Below the pieces are notes generated by a model that was not told the DNA's origin, made no database searches, and was given only the letters and a program-made list of their open reading frames with translations. Source: Falsihalocynthiibacter arcticus (GTDB lineage Bacteria > Pseudomonadota > Alphaproteobacteria > Rhodobacterales > Rhodobacteraceae). From it: DNA of 64,000 nucleotides. The position numbers and the translations under genes are program-made. Numbering within the stretch: position 1 is the stretch's first letter; the number at the start of each line of letters is the position of its first letter. Positions 49,334 through 58,547 of the stretch are shown here, in pieces. The stretch lies in NCBI RefSeq assembly GCF_000812665.2, contig NZ_CP014327.1, positions 1,517,501-1,581,500 on the forward strand. The letters run 5' to 3'.

Positions 49334-49599
49334 TTGGGATTGCAATCAACTTTGCTTTTGGCTGCTTTGGAGCAGCGCTTTTGTTGAACTTATGGCGGAT
49401 TATACGTGCGCCGGGGGTTGGAGATCGTGTGCTTGCCCTCGATACGATGGTCATCAATGTCATCGCGCTGATTGTTCTTTTCGGGATGAAGTTCAAAACC
49501 GAGATGGTCTTTGAAAGCGCGCTCATTATTTCCATGTTGGGTTTCGTTTCGACGGTCGCCTATACGCGCTTTATGTTGCGCGGAAACATTATCGAGTAG
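49330..49599 (+). CDS. mrpF: Mrp antiporter subunit F
   Basis: 89 residues, three membrane helices, with WRIIRAPGVGDRVLALDTM typical of MrpF/PhaF. It overlaps mrpE by 4 bp. Confidence 0.92.
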   Translation: MIGIAINFAFGCFGAALLLNLWRIIRAPGVGDRVLALDTMVINVIALIVLFGMKFKTEMVFESALIISMLGFVSTVAYTRFMLRGNIIE

Positions 49600-49604
49600 A
49601 GGGC

Positions 49605-50069
49605 ATGATGGACTTATTTTACGAAATCCTAATCACGTTCTTTCTGATTGTGAGCGGCGTCTTTGGCCTTGTTGGCTCGATTGGTCTGGTCAAATTGCCC
49701 GATCCAATGTCGCGCCTTCATGCGCCCACCAAGGCCACAACATTGGGTGTTGGCGGCGTGCTTCTGGCGTCTATCTTGCATTCGGTTTTGATCGAAGGGC
49801 ATCTCTCGTTGCATGAGTTGCTGATCACGTTGTTTTTGTTCCTTACGGCCCCGATCACCGCGCATTTCATCGCCAAGGCGCATATTCACCGGAATATGAA
49901 ATCTGATGAATTGCCCGATCCGGGGGGGATAAAAGCTGGTCGTCCTTACCAGAGGTCATCACCCCAGAAGGGGGGTGATGCCGTTTCGGGTCATCCGCGC
50001 AGAGCGGGAAGGCCGACGCCTGTGCTTTCAAAACCACCATCGGCTGCAATCACTTGCCCCGTCACATAG
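49605..50069 (+). CDS. mrpG: Mrp antiporter subunit G (reads past its normal stop)
   Basis: The N-terminal 105 residues with FFLIVSGVFGLVGSIGLVKLPDPMSRLHAPTKATTLG are a normal MrpG. After DELPDPGG the given frame runs on to 50069, into the convergent dehydrogenase gene. Seven G at 49922-49928 precede this. With an eighth G the frame would read DKSWSSLPEVITPEGG and stop at 49978, in the terminator hairpin. I take 49978 as the true end. Confidence 0.9.
   Translation: MMDLFYEILITFFLIVSGVFGLVGSIGLVKLPDPMSRLHAPTKATTLGVGGVLLASILHSVLIEGHLSLHELLITLFLFLTAPITAHFIAKAHIHRNMKSDELPDPGGIKAGRPYQRSSPQKGGDAVSGHPRRAGRPTPVLSKPPSAAITCPVT
49957..49980. terminator. terminator between convergent mrpG and SDR gene
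   Basis: CATCACCCC (49957-49965) pairs with GGGGTGATG (49972-49980) around an AGAAGG loop. No strong T-tract follows on either strand. It lies where the two transcripts converge. Confidence 0.55.
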
Positions 50070-50743
50070 CTGGCCCGTTCCGAGCATAAATACGTAATCA
50101 GATCGGCCAGTTCAGACTCCGTACCGTACCGATTGAGCGGAATAGCATCGTGGTAAGCTGCGATAATTTCGGGCGTATGGACCGCCATTGCCAATTTGGT
50201 GCGCACGGGCCCGGGGCAGACACAATTCGCGCGGACGCCGAATTCGCCCAGTTCCGCAGCCTGCTGTTTGGTCAAATGGATCACCGCCGCTTTGGACGTG
50301 CCATAGGCCACCCTGAGGGTCGAGGCGCGCAAGCCGCTTATCGACGCGATATTCACCAACGCTCCTTTGGTTTTCTTCAGCGCCGGAATCGTCGCTTGTG
50401 ACACCAGAAACAACCCATCCAGATTGGTTTCCATGATGCGCCGCCAATCGGCAAATGTGGTCTCGGCGAGGGGGCGGAAATCGGCAACGCCTGCGTTATT
50501 CACAACCGCATCAATGCGTCCAAAAGTGGAAATTACGGCCTCGGCCATTTTATCCACGTCGTCGGGGAGAGAGACATCGTATTCAAACGGAAAACCCTGT
50601 TCTAACGGCTCGGCCGCGATAGCCAATTCGCTCGCGTCACGGTCAATCATCGCGACTTTCCAACCCTGCTCGATCAAAAGTTTACTCGTCGCCAGCCCGA
50701 TCCCGCGCGCCGCGCCCGTCACAAGGGCTACTTTCTGTGTCAT
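49991..50743 (-). CDS. SDR-family NAD(P)-dependent oxidoreductase
   Basis: 250 residues of the classical short-chain dehydrogenase family: cofactor motif VTGAARGIGLA, VNNAGVADF, catalytic IASISGLRAS and YGTSK (Ser-Tyr-Lys), and PGPVRTKLAM. It is the last gene of the operon with the TRAP permeases 23 bp upstream, so it probably oxidises the imported hydroxy acid or a derivative. A GTG at 50752 is an alternative start. The ATG at 50743 has a GGAG-like site. Confidence 0.88.
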   Translation of the reverse strand: MTQKVALVTGAARGIGLATSKLLIEQGWKVAMIDRDASELAIAAEPLEQGFPFEYDVSLPDDVDKMAEAVISTFGRIDAVVNNAGVADFRPLAETTFADWRRIMETNLDGLFLVSQATIPALKKTKGALVNIASISGLRASTLRVAYGTSKAAVIHLTKQQAAELGEFGVRANCVCPGPVRTKLAMAVHTPEIIAAYHDAIPLNRYGTESELADLITYLCSERASYVTGQVIAADGGFESTGVGLPALRG

Positions 50744-50774
50744 GTTCCTCACTCCCGATCTTAGAAAACTTAAA

Positions 50775-52097
50775 CTACTTCATCCACACCAACAGGTAGG
50801 TCGTCAACTCAGGCCAAAGCGCGATGATGGCAAGGCCGAGGGTGCTGGTGATAAGGAATGGCACCGCCGCAACCGCAATCTTCTCCAGCGAGAGTTTGGC
50901 CACATTCGCCGCCACAAACAGGTTGATCCCAACGGGCGGCGTAAACAGGCCAATAGCGAGATTAATCATGAGGAACACGCCGAACCAGACGGGATCCCAT
51001 TCAAGCGCCCGTACCACAGGCAGGAAGATTGGTAGCGAGATAAACATGATGGTTACCGCGTCCATAAACATGCCTGCAATCAGCAGGATCACCGCCATCA
51101 CCAGCATAATCGTCCACTGAGAATCGCTCAGGGCAAGCAGGCCTTCCGAATAGCGGCCGACCACATCATCCACGGTGACAACCCAGCCAAACAGGCTGGC
51201 GAAGGTCACAACCAACATCACAACCGCCGAGGAAGCGGCGGCATCGGTCAGGGCATCAAACAGGGTGGAAATCGTCAGGCTGCGATAAACAAAGAACCCG
51301 ACAAACAGCGCATAAACGACGGCAACAACGGCCGCCTCTGTGGGCGTGAAAATACCCGTGTAAATCCCGCCAAGGATAACAACGGGAGTCATCAACCCCC
51401 AGATTGCGTCCCGAAAACTCAGCCAGACGCGTTTGGGAAAAGCGAACTCGCCGTAGGGCATCGGTGCCAATTCCGCGAGTTTAGAGGATTTGTTCGCGGC
51501 CCGCTGTACCCTGACAAAAGGCAGGGCTGCCAACATCAAGGCGCCCATAACGACACCGGGTAAGATCGCGGCGATAAACAGATCGCCGATGGAAACCTCG
51601 GCAATCACGCCGTAAATCACCAAGCCGATAGAGGGCGGGATCACAATGGACAGGGCTGCGCCCGTACAGACCATCGCCGCGGCAAACGCCTTGGGATAGC
51701 CATCTTCTTCCATGCCACGAATGACCATCGGGCCAATCGCCGCCACCGACGCGGGGCCTGAACCGGAAACCGCACCCCAAAACAAACTAACAACCACGCC
51801 AACAAGGCCCATGCCACCAGGAAGGCTGCCCATCAGCACACGGAAAAACCGGATCATCCGATCAGCCATGCCCGCAGTCCCCATCAGGATACCCGCGAGA
51901 ATAAAGAACGGGATGGCCAGAAGCGAGAATTTGGTGATGCCACTGGCCAGTAAATCGCCGACTAAATCCAGCCCAAAACCCATCTGCCACATGGCAAACA
52001 GGGACGAAAGACCCAGCGAAAACGCCACGGGAACGCGGATGACCAAGAGGATCCCAAAAAGGATGAGCATCCGAGTGCCAGTATCGAAATCAAACAT
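50775..52097 (-). CDS. dctM: TRAP transporter large permease (DctM family)
   Basis: 440 residues and about 12 membrane helices. SLFWGAVSGSGPASVAAIGPM, IVIPPSIGLVIYGVIAEVSI and FTPPVGINLFVAANVAKLS are DctM signatures. The ATG at 52097 overlaps the dctQ end by 8 bp. The gene is intact, unlike the first dctM in the window. Confidence 0.92.
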   Translation of the reverse strand: MFDFDTGTRMLILFGILLVIRVPVAFSLGLSSLFAMWQMGFGLDLVGDLLASGITKFSLLAIPFFILAGILMGTAGMADRMIRFFRVLMGSLPGGMGLVGVVVSLFWGAVSGSGPASVAAIGPMVIRGMEEDGYPKAFAAAMVCTGAALSIVIPPSIGLVIYGVIAEVSIGDLFIAAILPGVVMGALMLAALPFVRVQRAANKSSKLAELAPMPYGEFAFPKRVWLSFRDAIWGLMTPVVILGGIYTGIFTPTEAAVVAVVYALFVGFFVYRSLTISTLFDALTDAAASSAVVMLVVTFASLFGWVVTVDDVVGRYSEGLLALSDSQWTIMLVMAVILLIAGMFMDAVTIMFISLPIFLPVVRALEWDPVWFGVFLMINLAIGLFTPPVGINLFVAANVAKLSLEKIAVAAVPFLITSTLGLAIIALWPELTTYLLVWMK

Positions 52098-52572
52098 AGG
52101 CCCGCTCCTTTTGCTCAATAATTGCGCCTTGCACCAGCCGCACGGCGATCATCAGGAACCCCAAAGGGAGGGCCAGAGAATAATACCACGACGGAACCTG
52201 AAGCCCTGCCGAAACGATTCCACTGGCGCGTTGGTTCATCACCATCTCGCCACAATACCACGCCGACAACACCAGTAGCAGAACGCCCAGAAAGACAGAA
52301 AACCAGCGCACGAAAGGCTGTAAGGCGGCGGGCAGCATATCCGCGAACAGTGTCACAGCGAGGTGTTGGCCGCGCCGCGCCGCAATTGCTGCGCCAAAAA
52401 CGGTCAGCAGCAAAAACCCGTTCAACAGGATTTCTTGCGTCGCTGCAAAAGAATAGTTGGAAAGATAGCGCACCAACACATTGGCAAAACCGATAAATGT
52501 CATCACCAGAAAAATCAGACTGCAAACATATTCTTCCAGTCGGTCGGCAATTTTAAGTATCAGGTTTTTCAT
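52090..52572 (-). CDS. dctQ: TRAP transporter small permease (DctQ family)
   Basis: 160 residues with four membrane helices and the FAATQEILLNGFLLLTVFGAAIAARRGQH region typical of DctQ. The ATG at 52572 follows a GGGG-type site (AAAGGTGGCCCC). The longer open frame upstream is not family-like. Confidence 0.87.
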   Translation of the reverse strand: MKNLILKIADRLEEYVCSLIFLVMTFIGFANVLVRYLSNYSFAATQEILLNGFLLLTVFGAAIAARRGQHLAVTLFADMLPAALQPFVRWFSVFLGVLLLVLSAWYCGEMVMNQRASGIVSAGLQVPSWYYSLALPLGFLMIAVRLVQGAIIEQKERAYV

Positions 52573-52681
52573 GGGGCCACCTTTGGCATGAAGATCATAC
52601 CTGACATCGATGCACAAGCATCTGCACCGCAGGCGGAAAACGCGCCCCACTTATCGTAGGACGCGTTGTTTTTTCATTTAA

Positions 52682-53680
52682 TTAATTTGAGCCGTTAATG
52701 GAAGTCTGAAAAAGTTCCACCAGTTCAGGGCCAACCTTAGCGGACCATTTATCAAAGGGCTCTTTTGTGGCGTCGCGGAACGCTTGCAACTCATCAGCAG
52801 TAGGTTCGTAAACCTCCATGCCTTCTGCGCGCAGCTTATCCAGACCAGCAGCCGTCCCTTCACGGGTCACTTTGATTTGGAAATCCATCGCTTCGATCGC
52901 AGCGGCCTGAACCTTAACTTGTGTTTCCGCGTCCCAGCCGTCCCATTTCTCTTTGCTTACACCAAGGAAAATTGGGTCGTAGGAATAGTGCCAAGGGGTG
53001 ATGTATTTTTGAACTTCATACACACGTTGGGGCACAATCACCGCGCCGATTGGGTTTTCTTGGCCGTCAACGACACCCTGTTGCAGCGCACTGAAGGTTT
53101 CCGCCCATTGCATTTGTTGTGGGTTCGCCCCAAGTGCGGTCATCACGTCGATATACATCGGACCTGCAACGCGCATTTTTAGACCTTTGAGGTCTTCTGG
53201 CGATTTGATCGGGTGCACGTTGTTTGTAACTTCGCGGAAGCCATTTTCGCCCCATGCCAACACGATGATACCGTGTTCCGCCATGATCTCTTTCATCCTG
53301 TCGCCGGGTGCGCCGGATGTCGTGGCGTCGACGGCGTCATAGCCAGAATACAGATATGGCAGCGAGAAAACGGCCATCTCAGGAACAATGGGCGTCACGT
53401 TGATGGCGGAGGTGACAACAAAGTCCAACGCGCCGCGGCCAACCATTTCTGCTTGTTTCATTTGGTCGCCACCGGACAATTGCGCATTCGCAAAAATGCG
53501 CACGTCCAGATCGCCGCCCGTGGCTTCGTTCAACAGTTCCGAGAATTTTTCGGACCCTTGATGCCAAGACGTCGTGTCGCTTGTATTGTGCGACAGACGT
53601 AGCGTTTCAGCCTTCGCCGCAGACCCAAAAGCGGTCGCGGCCGAAATTGCAGCCACAAAAATGAGATTCATTTTGGACAT
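52682..53680 (-). CDS. dctP: TRAP transporter substrate-binding protein (DctP family)
   Basis: 332 residues with a signal peptide (AFGSAAKA-ETLR). Family landmarks are LKGLKMRVAGPMYIDVMTALG with the ligand-binding Arg and WAETFSALQQGVVDGQENP. It is first in its operon and divergent from the IclR gene, which probably controls it. Confidence 0.92.
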   Translation of the reverse strand: MSKMNLIFVAAISAATAFGSAAKAETLRLSHNTSDTTSWHQGSEKFSELLNEATGGDLDVRIFANAQLSGGDQMKQAEMVGRGALDFVVTSAINVTPIVPEMAVFSLPYLYSGYDAVDATTSGAPGDRMKEIMAEHGIIVLAWGENGFREVTNNVHPIKSPEDLKGLKMRVAGPMYIDVMTALGANPQQMQWAETFSALQQGVVDGQENPIGAVIVPQRVYEVQKYITPWHYSYDPIFLGVSKEKWDGWDAETQVKVQAAAIEAMDFQIKVTREGTAAGLDKLRAEGMEVYEPTADELQAFRDATKEPFDKWSAKVGPELVELFQTSINGSN

Positions 53681-53908
53681 ATTGTCTCCTCCTATTTAAC
53701 AAGTCCCCTCCCAGTGGAGGTCTCCGGCAATAGAACGTCCATATTTTGGATGGTGTTGCAAGGGAAAATTTTATTGCCGGTTTGAATTTCCAAATTTCAC
53801 CTTGAAACATGCCCAATATTGCTCAACAATCAATGTTTGAGCCTGTACAGGTAGAAAATAACTACAAAAGAGGTGTCCACATTGTGGATGCATGGGGGCG
53901 CTTGGAAG

Positions 53909-54763
53909 ATGACAGACGAGAATTTCCCTGTGGAAAACATCGGCGCGCAAAGCGTTGATCGGGCTTTGGCCTTGCTGTCCTTAATCGGGCGCAGCGCGGT
54001 TGAGGGGGTTGGTCTGTCAACAATCGTGCAGGACACGGGGTTAAGTCGCCCAACTGCGCGGCGCTTACTGCTTGCCCTCATGCGGGCGCGAATGGTGGAA
54101 CAAGACACGGCAAGTCGGCATTATTTTCTCGGCGAAGAAACGTATGTACTTGGCGTGTTGGCGGCACAGAGATTCGATTTGATGGACCTGACGCGCAACA
54201 GTTTGGTGGATCTGGCCGCCCTGAGCGGAGATTCCGTTTTTCTCTCTGTGCGCCGCGATTCCTTTTCTGTTTGCTTGCACAAGGAAGAAGGTGCATTTCC
54301 GATCCGCACCCATGCGCTGCAAGTGGGATATCGCCATCCGTTAGGCGTGGGGGCTGGTTCGCTGGCCATCCTCGCTGCCCTTCCCGCCGAAGAACGCGCC
54401 GAAATCCTGACCCGCAACACAGATGTACTGGCTCAGAACTTTCCTGATTGTAGCCCTCAAGCGCTGAAACCCTTGATCAATCAAGCAATCGAACGCGGCT
54501 ACTCCCTCAATCCGGGATTGGTTTTGACCAGTTCATGGGCCGTGGGTGCCGCCTTCAAAATGCCCGGCGGTCGGGTTGCCGGCGCCATTAGTATTGCCGC
54601 CATCGATAGTCGCATGGGGCCTGAACGGCAGGCCGAATTGGGCGCGGCTTTGCTGCTTGAAACCGCGAAAATAGAAGCGCGCATGGCCAAGACCTTCGCG
54701 CTGTCAAAATCCACCGACCTGCCACGCCATCGCACACAATTCAGCGCGGCGGCCAAGGGTTAG
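53909..54763 (+). CDS. IclR-family transcriptional regulator
   Basis: About 284 residues: winged HTH with LSTIVQDTGLSRPTARRLLLALMRARMV (residues 45-72) and the IclR effector domain with RTHALQVGYRHPLGVGAGSLAILAALP. It sits between the divergent TRAP operon and the thiolase/ligase operon, so it likely responds to an aromatic or carboxylic acid and controls both. The ATG at 53909 is chosen over upstream starts at 53873/53888. Confidence 0.9.
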   Translation: MTDENFPVENIGAQSVDRALALLSLIGRSAVEGVGLSTIVQDTGLSRPTARRLLLALMRARMVEQDTASRHYFLGEETYVLGVLAAQRFDLMDLTRNSLVDLAALSGDSVFLSVRRDSFSVCLHKEEGAFPIRTHALQVGYRHPLGVGAGSLAILAALPAEERAEILTRNTDVLAQNFPDCSPQALKPLINQAIERGYSLNPGLVLTSSWAVGAAFKMPGGRVAGAISIAAIDSRMGPERQAELGAALLLETAKIEARMAKTFALSKSTDLPRHRTQFSAAAKG

Positions 54764-54796
54764 TCGGCACTTAGTATTTAACGGAGGATAAGGTAC

Positions 54797-55968
54797 GTGA
54801 ACAAAGCACAAATCGTTGGTTGGGCGCATAGCCATTTTGGCAAATCCACTGCGCCAGATACTGAAACCCTGATGGCCGAAGTCATCGCCCCGGCGCTTGA
54901 ACATGCGGGTGTTGGCGCAGCGGACATCGACGGTATTTTTGTCGGCGTCATGAATAACGGCTTTTCCAAGCAGGATTTTCAGGGCGCTTTGGTTGGGATG
55001 GCCATGCCTGAGCTTGGCATGACGCCAGCTGTGCGGATGGAAAATGCCTGTGCCACGGGTTCTGCGGCTCTCTATTCTGCGCTTGATTTTATCGAATCTG
55101 GTCGTGGTAAAATCGCACTGGTGGTTGGTGCCGAAAAGATGACGGCCCTGCCAACTGTTGAGGTGGGCGACATCCTTTTGGGGGCGAGTTATCGCAGCGA
55201 AGAAGCGGATGTTGCGGGTGGATTTGCGGGACTGTTTGGCCGGATTGCCCAACAGTATTTTCAGAAATACGGCGATTGTTCCGATGCGCTGGCAATGATT
55301 GCCTCCAAAAACCACCAGAATGGCGCGCATAACCCCTACGCTCATATGCAAAAAGCGTTGACCTTTGCCCAATGTAACGACGTTTCTGATCGCAACCCCT
55401 ATGTGGCCCCCCCCTGCGCCGTACCGATTGCTCGCTTGTCTCGGATGGCGCGGCCGCGATGATTGTTGCCTCTGCGGATGTGGCCGCCGACCTCAAACGT
55501 GCCATCGCCTTCCGCGCGCGCACCCATACCAACGACATACTGGCCCTATCGCGCCGCGAGATCACCAATTTTGACGGGGCACGTCGGGCTTGGGCTGCTT
55601 CATTGGAGGCTGCGGATCTCAACCTTTATGATTTGGATTTGGTCGAAACTCACGATTGTTTCACCATCGCCGAACTGCTGGAATATGAGGCCATGGGCCT
55701 TGCCGAAACGGGCAAAGGCGCAAATGTGATCCGTGAAGGCATCACCCGTAAGGATGGTCGCCTTCCGGTAAACCTATCTGGCGGATTGAAGTCCAAAGGG
55801 CATCCCATCGGGGCGACGGGCGTATCCATGCACATCATGGCGGCGATGCAACTGGCGGGCGAAGCGCCCGAAGGCATTCAGGCCAAATCCCCGCAGTTGG
55901 CGGGCGTGTTCAACATGGGCGGCGCGGCGGTTGCCAATTATATGTCGGTTTTGGAGCGCGTAAGATGA
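54797..55968 (+). pseudogene. thiolase-superfamily acyl-CoA acetyltransferase, frameshifted
   Basis: The N-terminal frame has RMENACATGSAALYSALDFI with the active-site Cys and VVGAEKMTALPT. The C-terminal frame has LVETHDCFTIAELLEYEAMG, LSGGLKSKGHPIGATGVSM and a terminal VFNMGGAAVANY. The two frames join at eight C (55407-55414), and a ninth gives YVAPPLRRTDCSLVSDGAAAMI. The corrected length is about 390 residues (SCP-x type thiolase). GTG start with a GGAGG site. It is likely intact in the organism. Confidence 0.85.
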
Positions 55969-57593
55969 GCACTTGGGTGTCAATTAACAGCGATCCAAGG
56001 GGCGGGATTGCCCCCTCAACCACCCGTGTTTCAAACCTTGCCAACCACCTAACCCGCAACGCGCGGCGCTTGGGCGACAAACTGGCGCTGGTTTGGGGCG
56101 AGGAGAAATGGACGTGGGAGCAGATGGACGCCCGTGTGAATGCGCTGGCGTTTGGATTGCGCGACCGTTTTGGCGTGAGCAAGGGGGACCGCATCCTAAT
56201 CCAGTCCCAAAACTGTAACCAGATGTTTGAATCCATGCTCGCTTGTTTTCGATTGGGTGCGGTCTGGGTGCCTGCGAATTTCCGCCAAACCCCCGAAGAA
56301 GTGTCGTGGCTGGCACAATCCTCGGGCGCGACTGGCATGATTTGCGGCGCGGAATTCCCTGAGCACGCCGCCGCCTGTGACGAGCCAGAGCGTGGATTCA
56401 TGCTGGTGATCGGTGGCCCCAAGGGCGACAGTGATTTTGATACGCTGGTAGATTTCTATATGGGCCAGACGGTTGCAAATACGGCCGTCGACCGCGATGA
56501 TCCTTGTTGGTTTTTCTTTACCTCGGGCACAACGGGGCGGCCCAAGGCCTCGGTGCTGACGCATGGGCAGATGGCGTTTGTTCTGCTCAATCACCTGAAT
56601 GACCTCATGCCGGGGACCACACATGAGGCTAGGTCCCTATGCCTTGCGCCCCTTAGTCACGGCGCAGGTATTCACCAGATGACCCAAGTCGCCGCAGGGG
56701 CGGCAACCGTGTTGTTTCCCGCGGGTCGTTTTGATCCCGAAATCGCGTGGAAAATCGTGCAGGATCACAAGATCAGCAATATGTTTACCGTGCCCACAAT
56801 CGTTAAGATGCTGGTCGAACATGACAGTGTGACCCAATATGATATCTCCTCGCTAAAGCAGATGATTTACGCGGGCGCGCCGATGTACCGCTCGGATCAA
56901 AAATATGCTTTGTCGGTTCTGGGAAAAGTGCTGGTACAATATTTTGGCCTTGGCGAAGTCACTGGAAACATTACGGTCCTCCCGCCGTCGGAACATTTCG
57001 AAGACGATGAAGACATGCGGATCGGGAGTTGTGGTTACCCCCGCACGGGCATCGAGATTTCCATCCAAGCCAGTGACGGCAGTGAAATGCCAGTAGGGCA
57101 ACAAGGCGAGATTTGCGTGATCGGCCCTGCGGTTTTTGCGGGTTATTACAATAATCCCGACGCCAACGCCAAAGCCTTCCGCGATGGATGGTTCCGCACG
57201 GGGGATTTGGGCTATGTTGATGCTGATGGCTATCTTTTCATCACAGGTCGGGAATCCGACATGTATATTTCTGGCGGGTCCAATATTTACCCCCGCGAGA
57301 TCGAGGAGAAAATCCTCACTCATGACGCCGTTAGCGAAGTCGCAGTCCTAGGCGTGCCTGATCCGGTCTGGGGCGAGGTTGGCATTGCGGTCTGTGTTTT
57401 GCGCAAAGGCTCCGAAGCCACAGCAGAAGAATTGCACGCATGGCTCAAACCGAAAATTTCGAGCTATAAAATGCCCAAGCGCTTTATTCTCATCGAGGAA
57501 ATGCCCAAATCTGCCTATGGCAAAATCACCAAAAAGATTATTCGCGAGACGTTGGAGCAACGCGGTTTGCTGGGTGAGGTGACCTTCGCATGA
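55965..57593 (+). CDS. AMP-binding acyl-CoA synthetase
   Basis: 542 residues of the ANL superfamily. The P-loop motif is FFTSGTTGRPKASVLTHG (about 180), with the YFGLGEVTG A5-type motif, GWFRTGDLGYVDADGYLFITGR and the C-terminal lysine in PKSAYGKITKKI. It activates a carboxylic acid to its CoA ester. It overlaps the thiolase stop (ATGA) and the next gene (ATGA), so activation, thiolysis and the PPC protein form one pathway. Confidence 0.92.
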   Translation: MSTWVSINSDPRGGIAPSTTRVSNLANHLTRNARRLGDKLALVWGEEKWTWEQMDARVNALAFGLRDRFGVSKGDRILIQSQNCNQMFESMLACFRLGAVWVPANFRQTPEEVSWLAQSSGATGMICGAEFPEHAAACDEPERGFMLVIGGPKGDSDFDTLVDFYMGQTVANTAVDRDDPCWFFFTSGTTGRPKASVLTHGQMAFVLLNHLNDLMPGTTHEARSLCLAPLSHGAGIHQMTQVAAGAATVLFPAGRFDPEIAWKIVQDHKISNMFTVPTIVKMLVEHDSVTQYDISSLKQMIYAGAPMYRSDQKYALSVLGKVLVQYFGLGEVTGNITVLPPSEHFEDDEDMRIGSCGYPRTGIEISIQASDGSEMPVGQQGEICVIGPAVFAGYYNNPDANAKAFRDGWFRTGDLGYVDADGYLFITGRESDMYISGGSNIYPREIEEKILTHDAVSEVAVLGVPDPVWGEVGIAVCVLRKGSEATAEELHAWLKPKISSYKMPKRFILIEEMPKSAYGKITKKIIRETLEQRGLLGEVTFA

Positions 57594-58438
57594 AAACTAC
57601 TGCGCTAAATCCACCCATGGTCCATCCTGGCCCCGTAAATCCCAAACGGATCGAAGCTGTTGGCGTACAGGCCTATGATCTGGAAATTCAACTAGAGGCG
57701 GGGCAGCAAGTCGAAGCCGCCATTTGCTCGGCGGTTGCGGCGGCGGGATGTGATGGAGCATGGGTCGATGTGAGCGGCCTGTTTTCCGATCCTTACGCCT
57801 TTGTTATGCCGGACAAATCCCCCGACGGTACGCGTGTCGCATGGTATAGCGAAACCTATGAGCCAAAGGGCGAGACTCGCGTGGATATGGGCGGAATGTC
57901 GGTTGGGCATTACGGCGACGGATCGTTTACCCATTGCCACGGCGTTTGGACCTCGGTTGACGGAACGACTTTGGGGCATATGCTGGCCCCAATTTGCACC
58001 GTTTCGCGCCCTGTGACCTTAAAGGCAGTAGGCTTCAAAGGCGGACGGTTTGAGCGCCTACAAGATGACGAAACCTGTTTCGAGTTGTTCCGCGCATGTG
58101 CGACGGGCGCGCCCGTGCAGACCCCAGATGCCGTCATTCTGACCCTGCGCCCAAACACGGACCTTTGCGGTGCCATTGAAGAAACCGCCCGTGCCTTCGG
58201 GATTTCGGACGGTGAAATTATGGGCCTTGGCAGCGCCAACGGCGCGCGGTTCCAAGACGCGCCGCCCATGCACAGCGCCATAACCGAGTTCATTATAAGC
58301 TCGGGTAAGTTGGTAAACGGCAAGGCCAGCGTCAACCTCTCCGCCGTGGACATTCAGAAAGATATCTTCAGCGGCACAGTGAAAAGCGGCGATGCACCAA
58401 TTTCAATCACCGCTGAAATCGTTTTGCGCCGCGCTTAA
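57590..58438 (+). CDS. PPC (DUF296, PD1-like) domain protein
   Basis: 282 residues that appear to hold two related PPC-type halves, with HYGDGSFTHCHGVW and TLGHMLAPICTVSRPVTL in the first and GISDGEIMGLGSANGARF and HSAITEFIISSG in the second. His-rich segments could bind metal. PPC proteins were first described as DNA-binding, but this operon position, with a CoA ligase and a thiolase, suggests an enzymatic or small-molecule role. That is inference. Confidence 0.7.
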   Translation: MKTTALNPPMVHPGPVNPKRIEAVGVQAYDLEIQLEAGQQVEAAICSAVAAAGCDGAWVDVSGLFSDPYAFVMPDKSPDGTRVAWYSETYEPKGETRVDMGGMSVGHYGDGSFTHCHGVWTSVDGTTLGHMLAPICTVSRPVTLKAVGFKGGRFERLQDDETCFELFRACATGAPVQTPDAVILTLRPNTDLCGAIEETARAFGISDGEIMGLGSANGARFQDAPPMHSAITEFIISSGKLVNGKASVNLSAVDIQKDIFSGTVKSGDAPISITAEIVLRRA

Positions 58439-58547
58439 TTCTGCGCTGGGTGGTATTTTCTAATTCTTCGCATAAAGGATACCTTTTGGGCCGTGAACGT
58501 CATAACGTTGAAAATTATGTGACGACTGTCAGGAGACATACCTTTTC

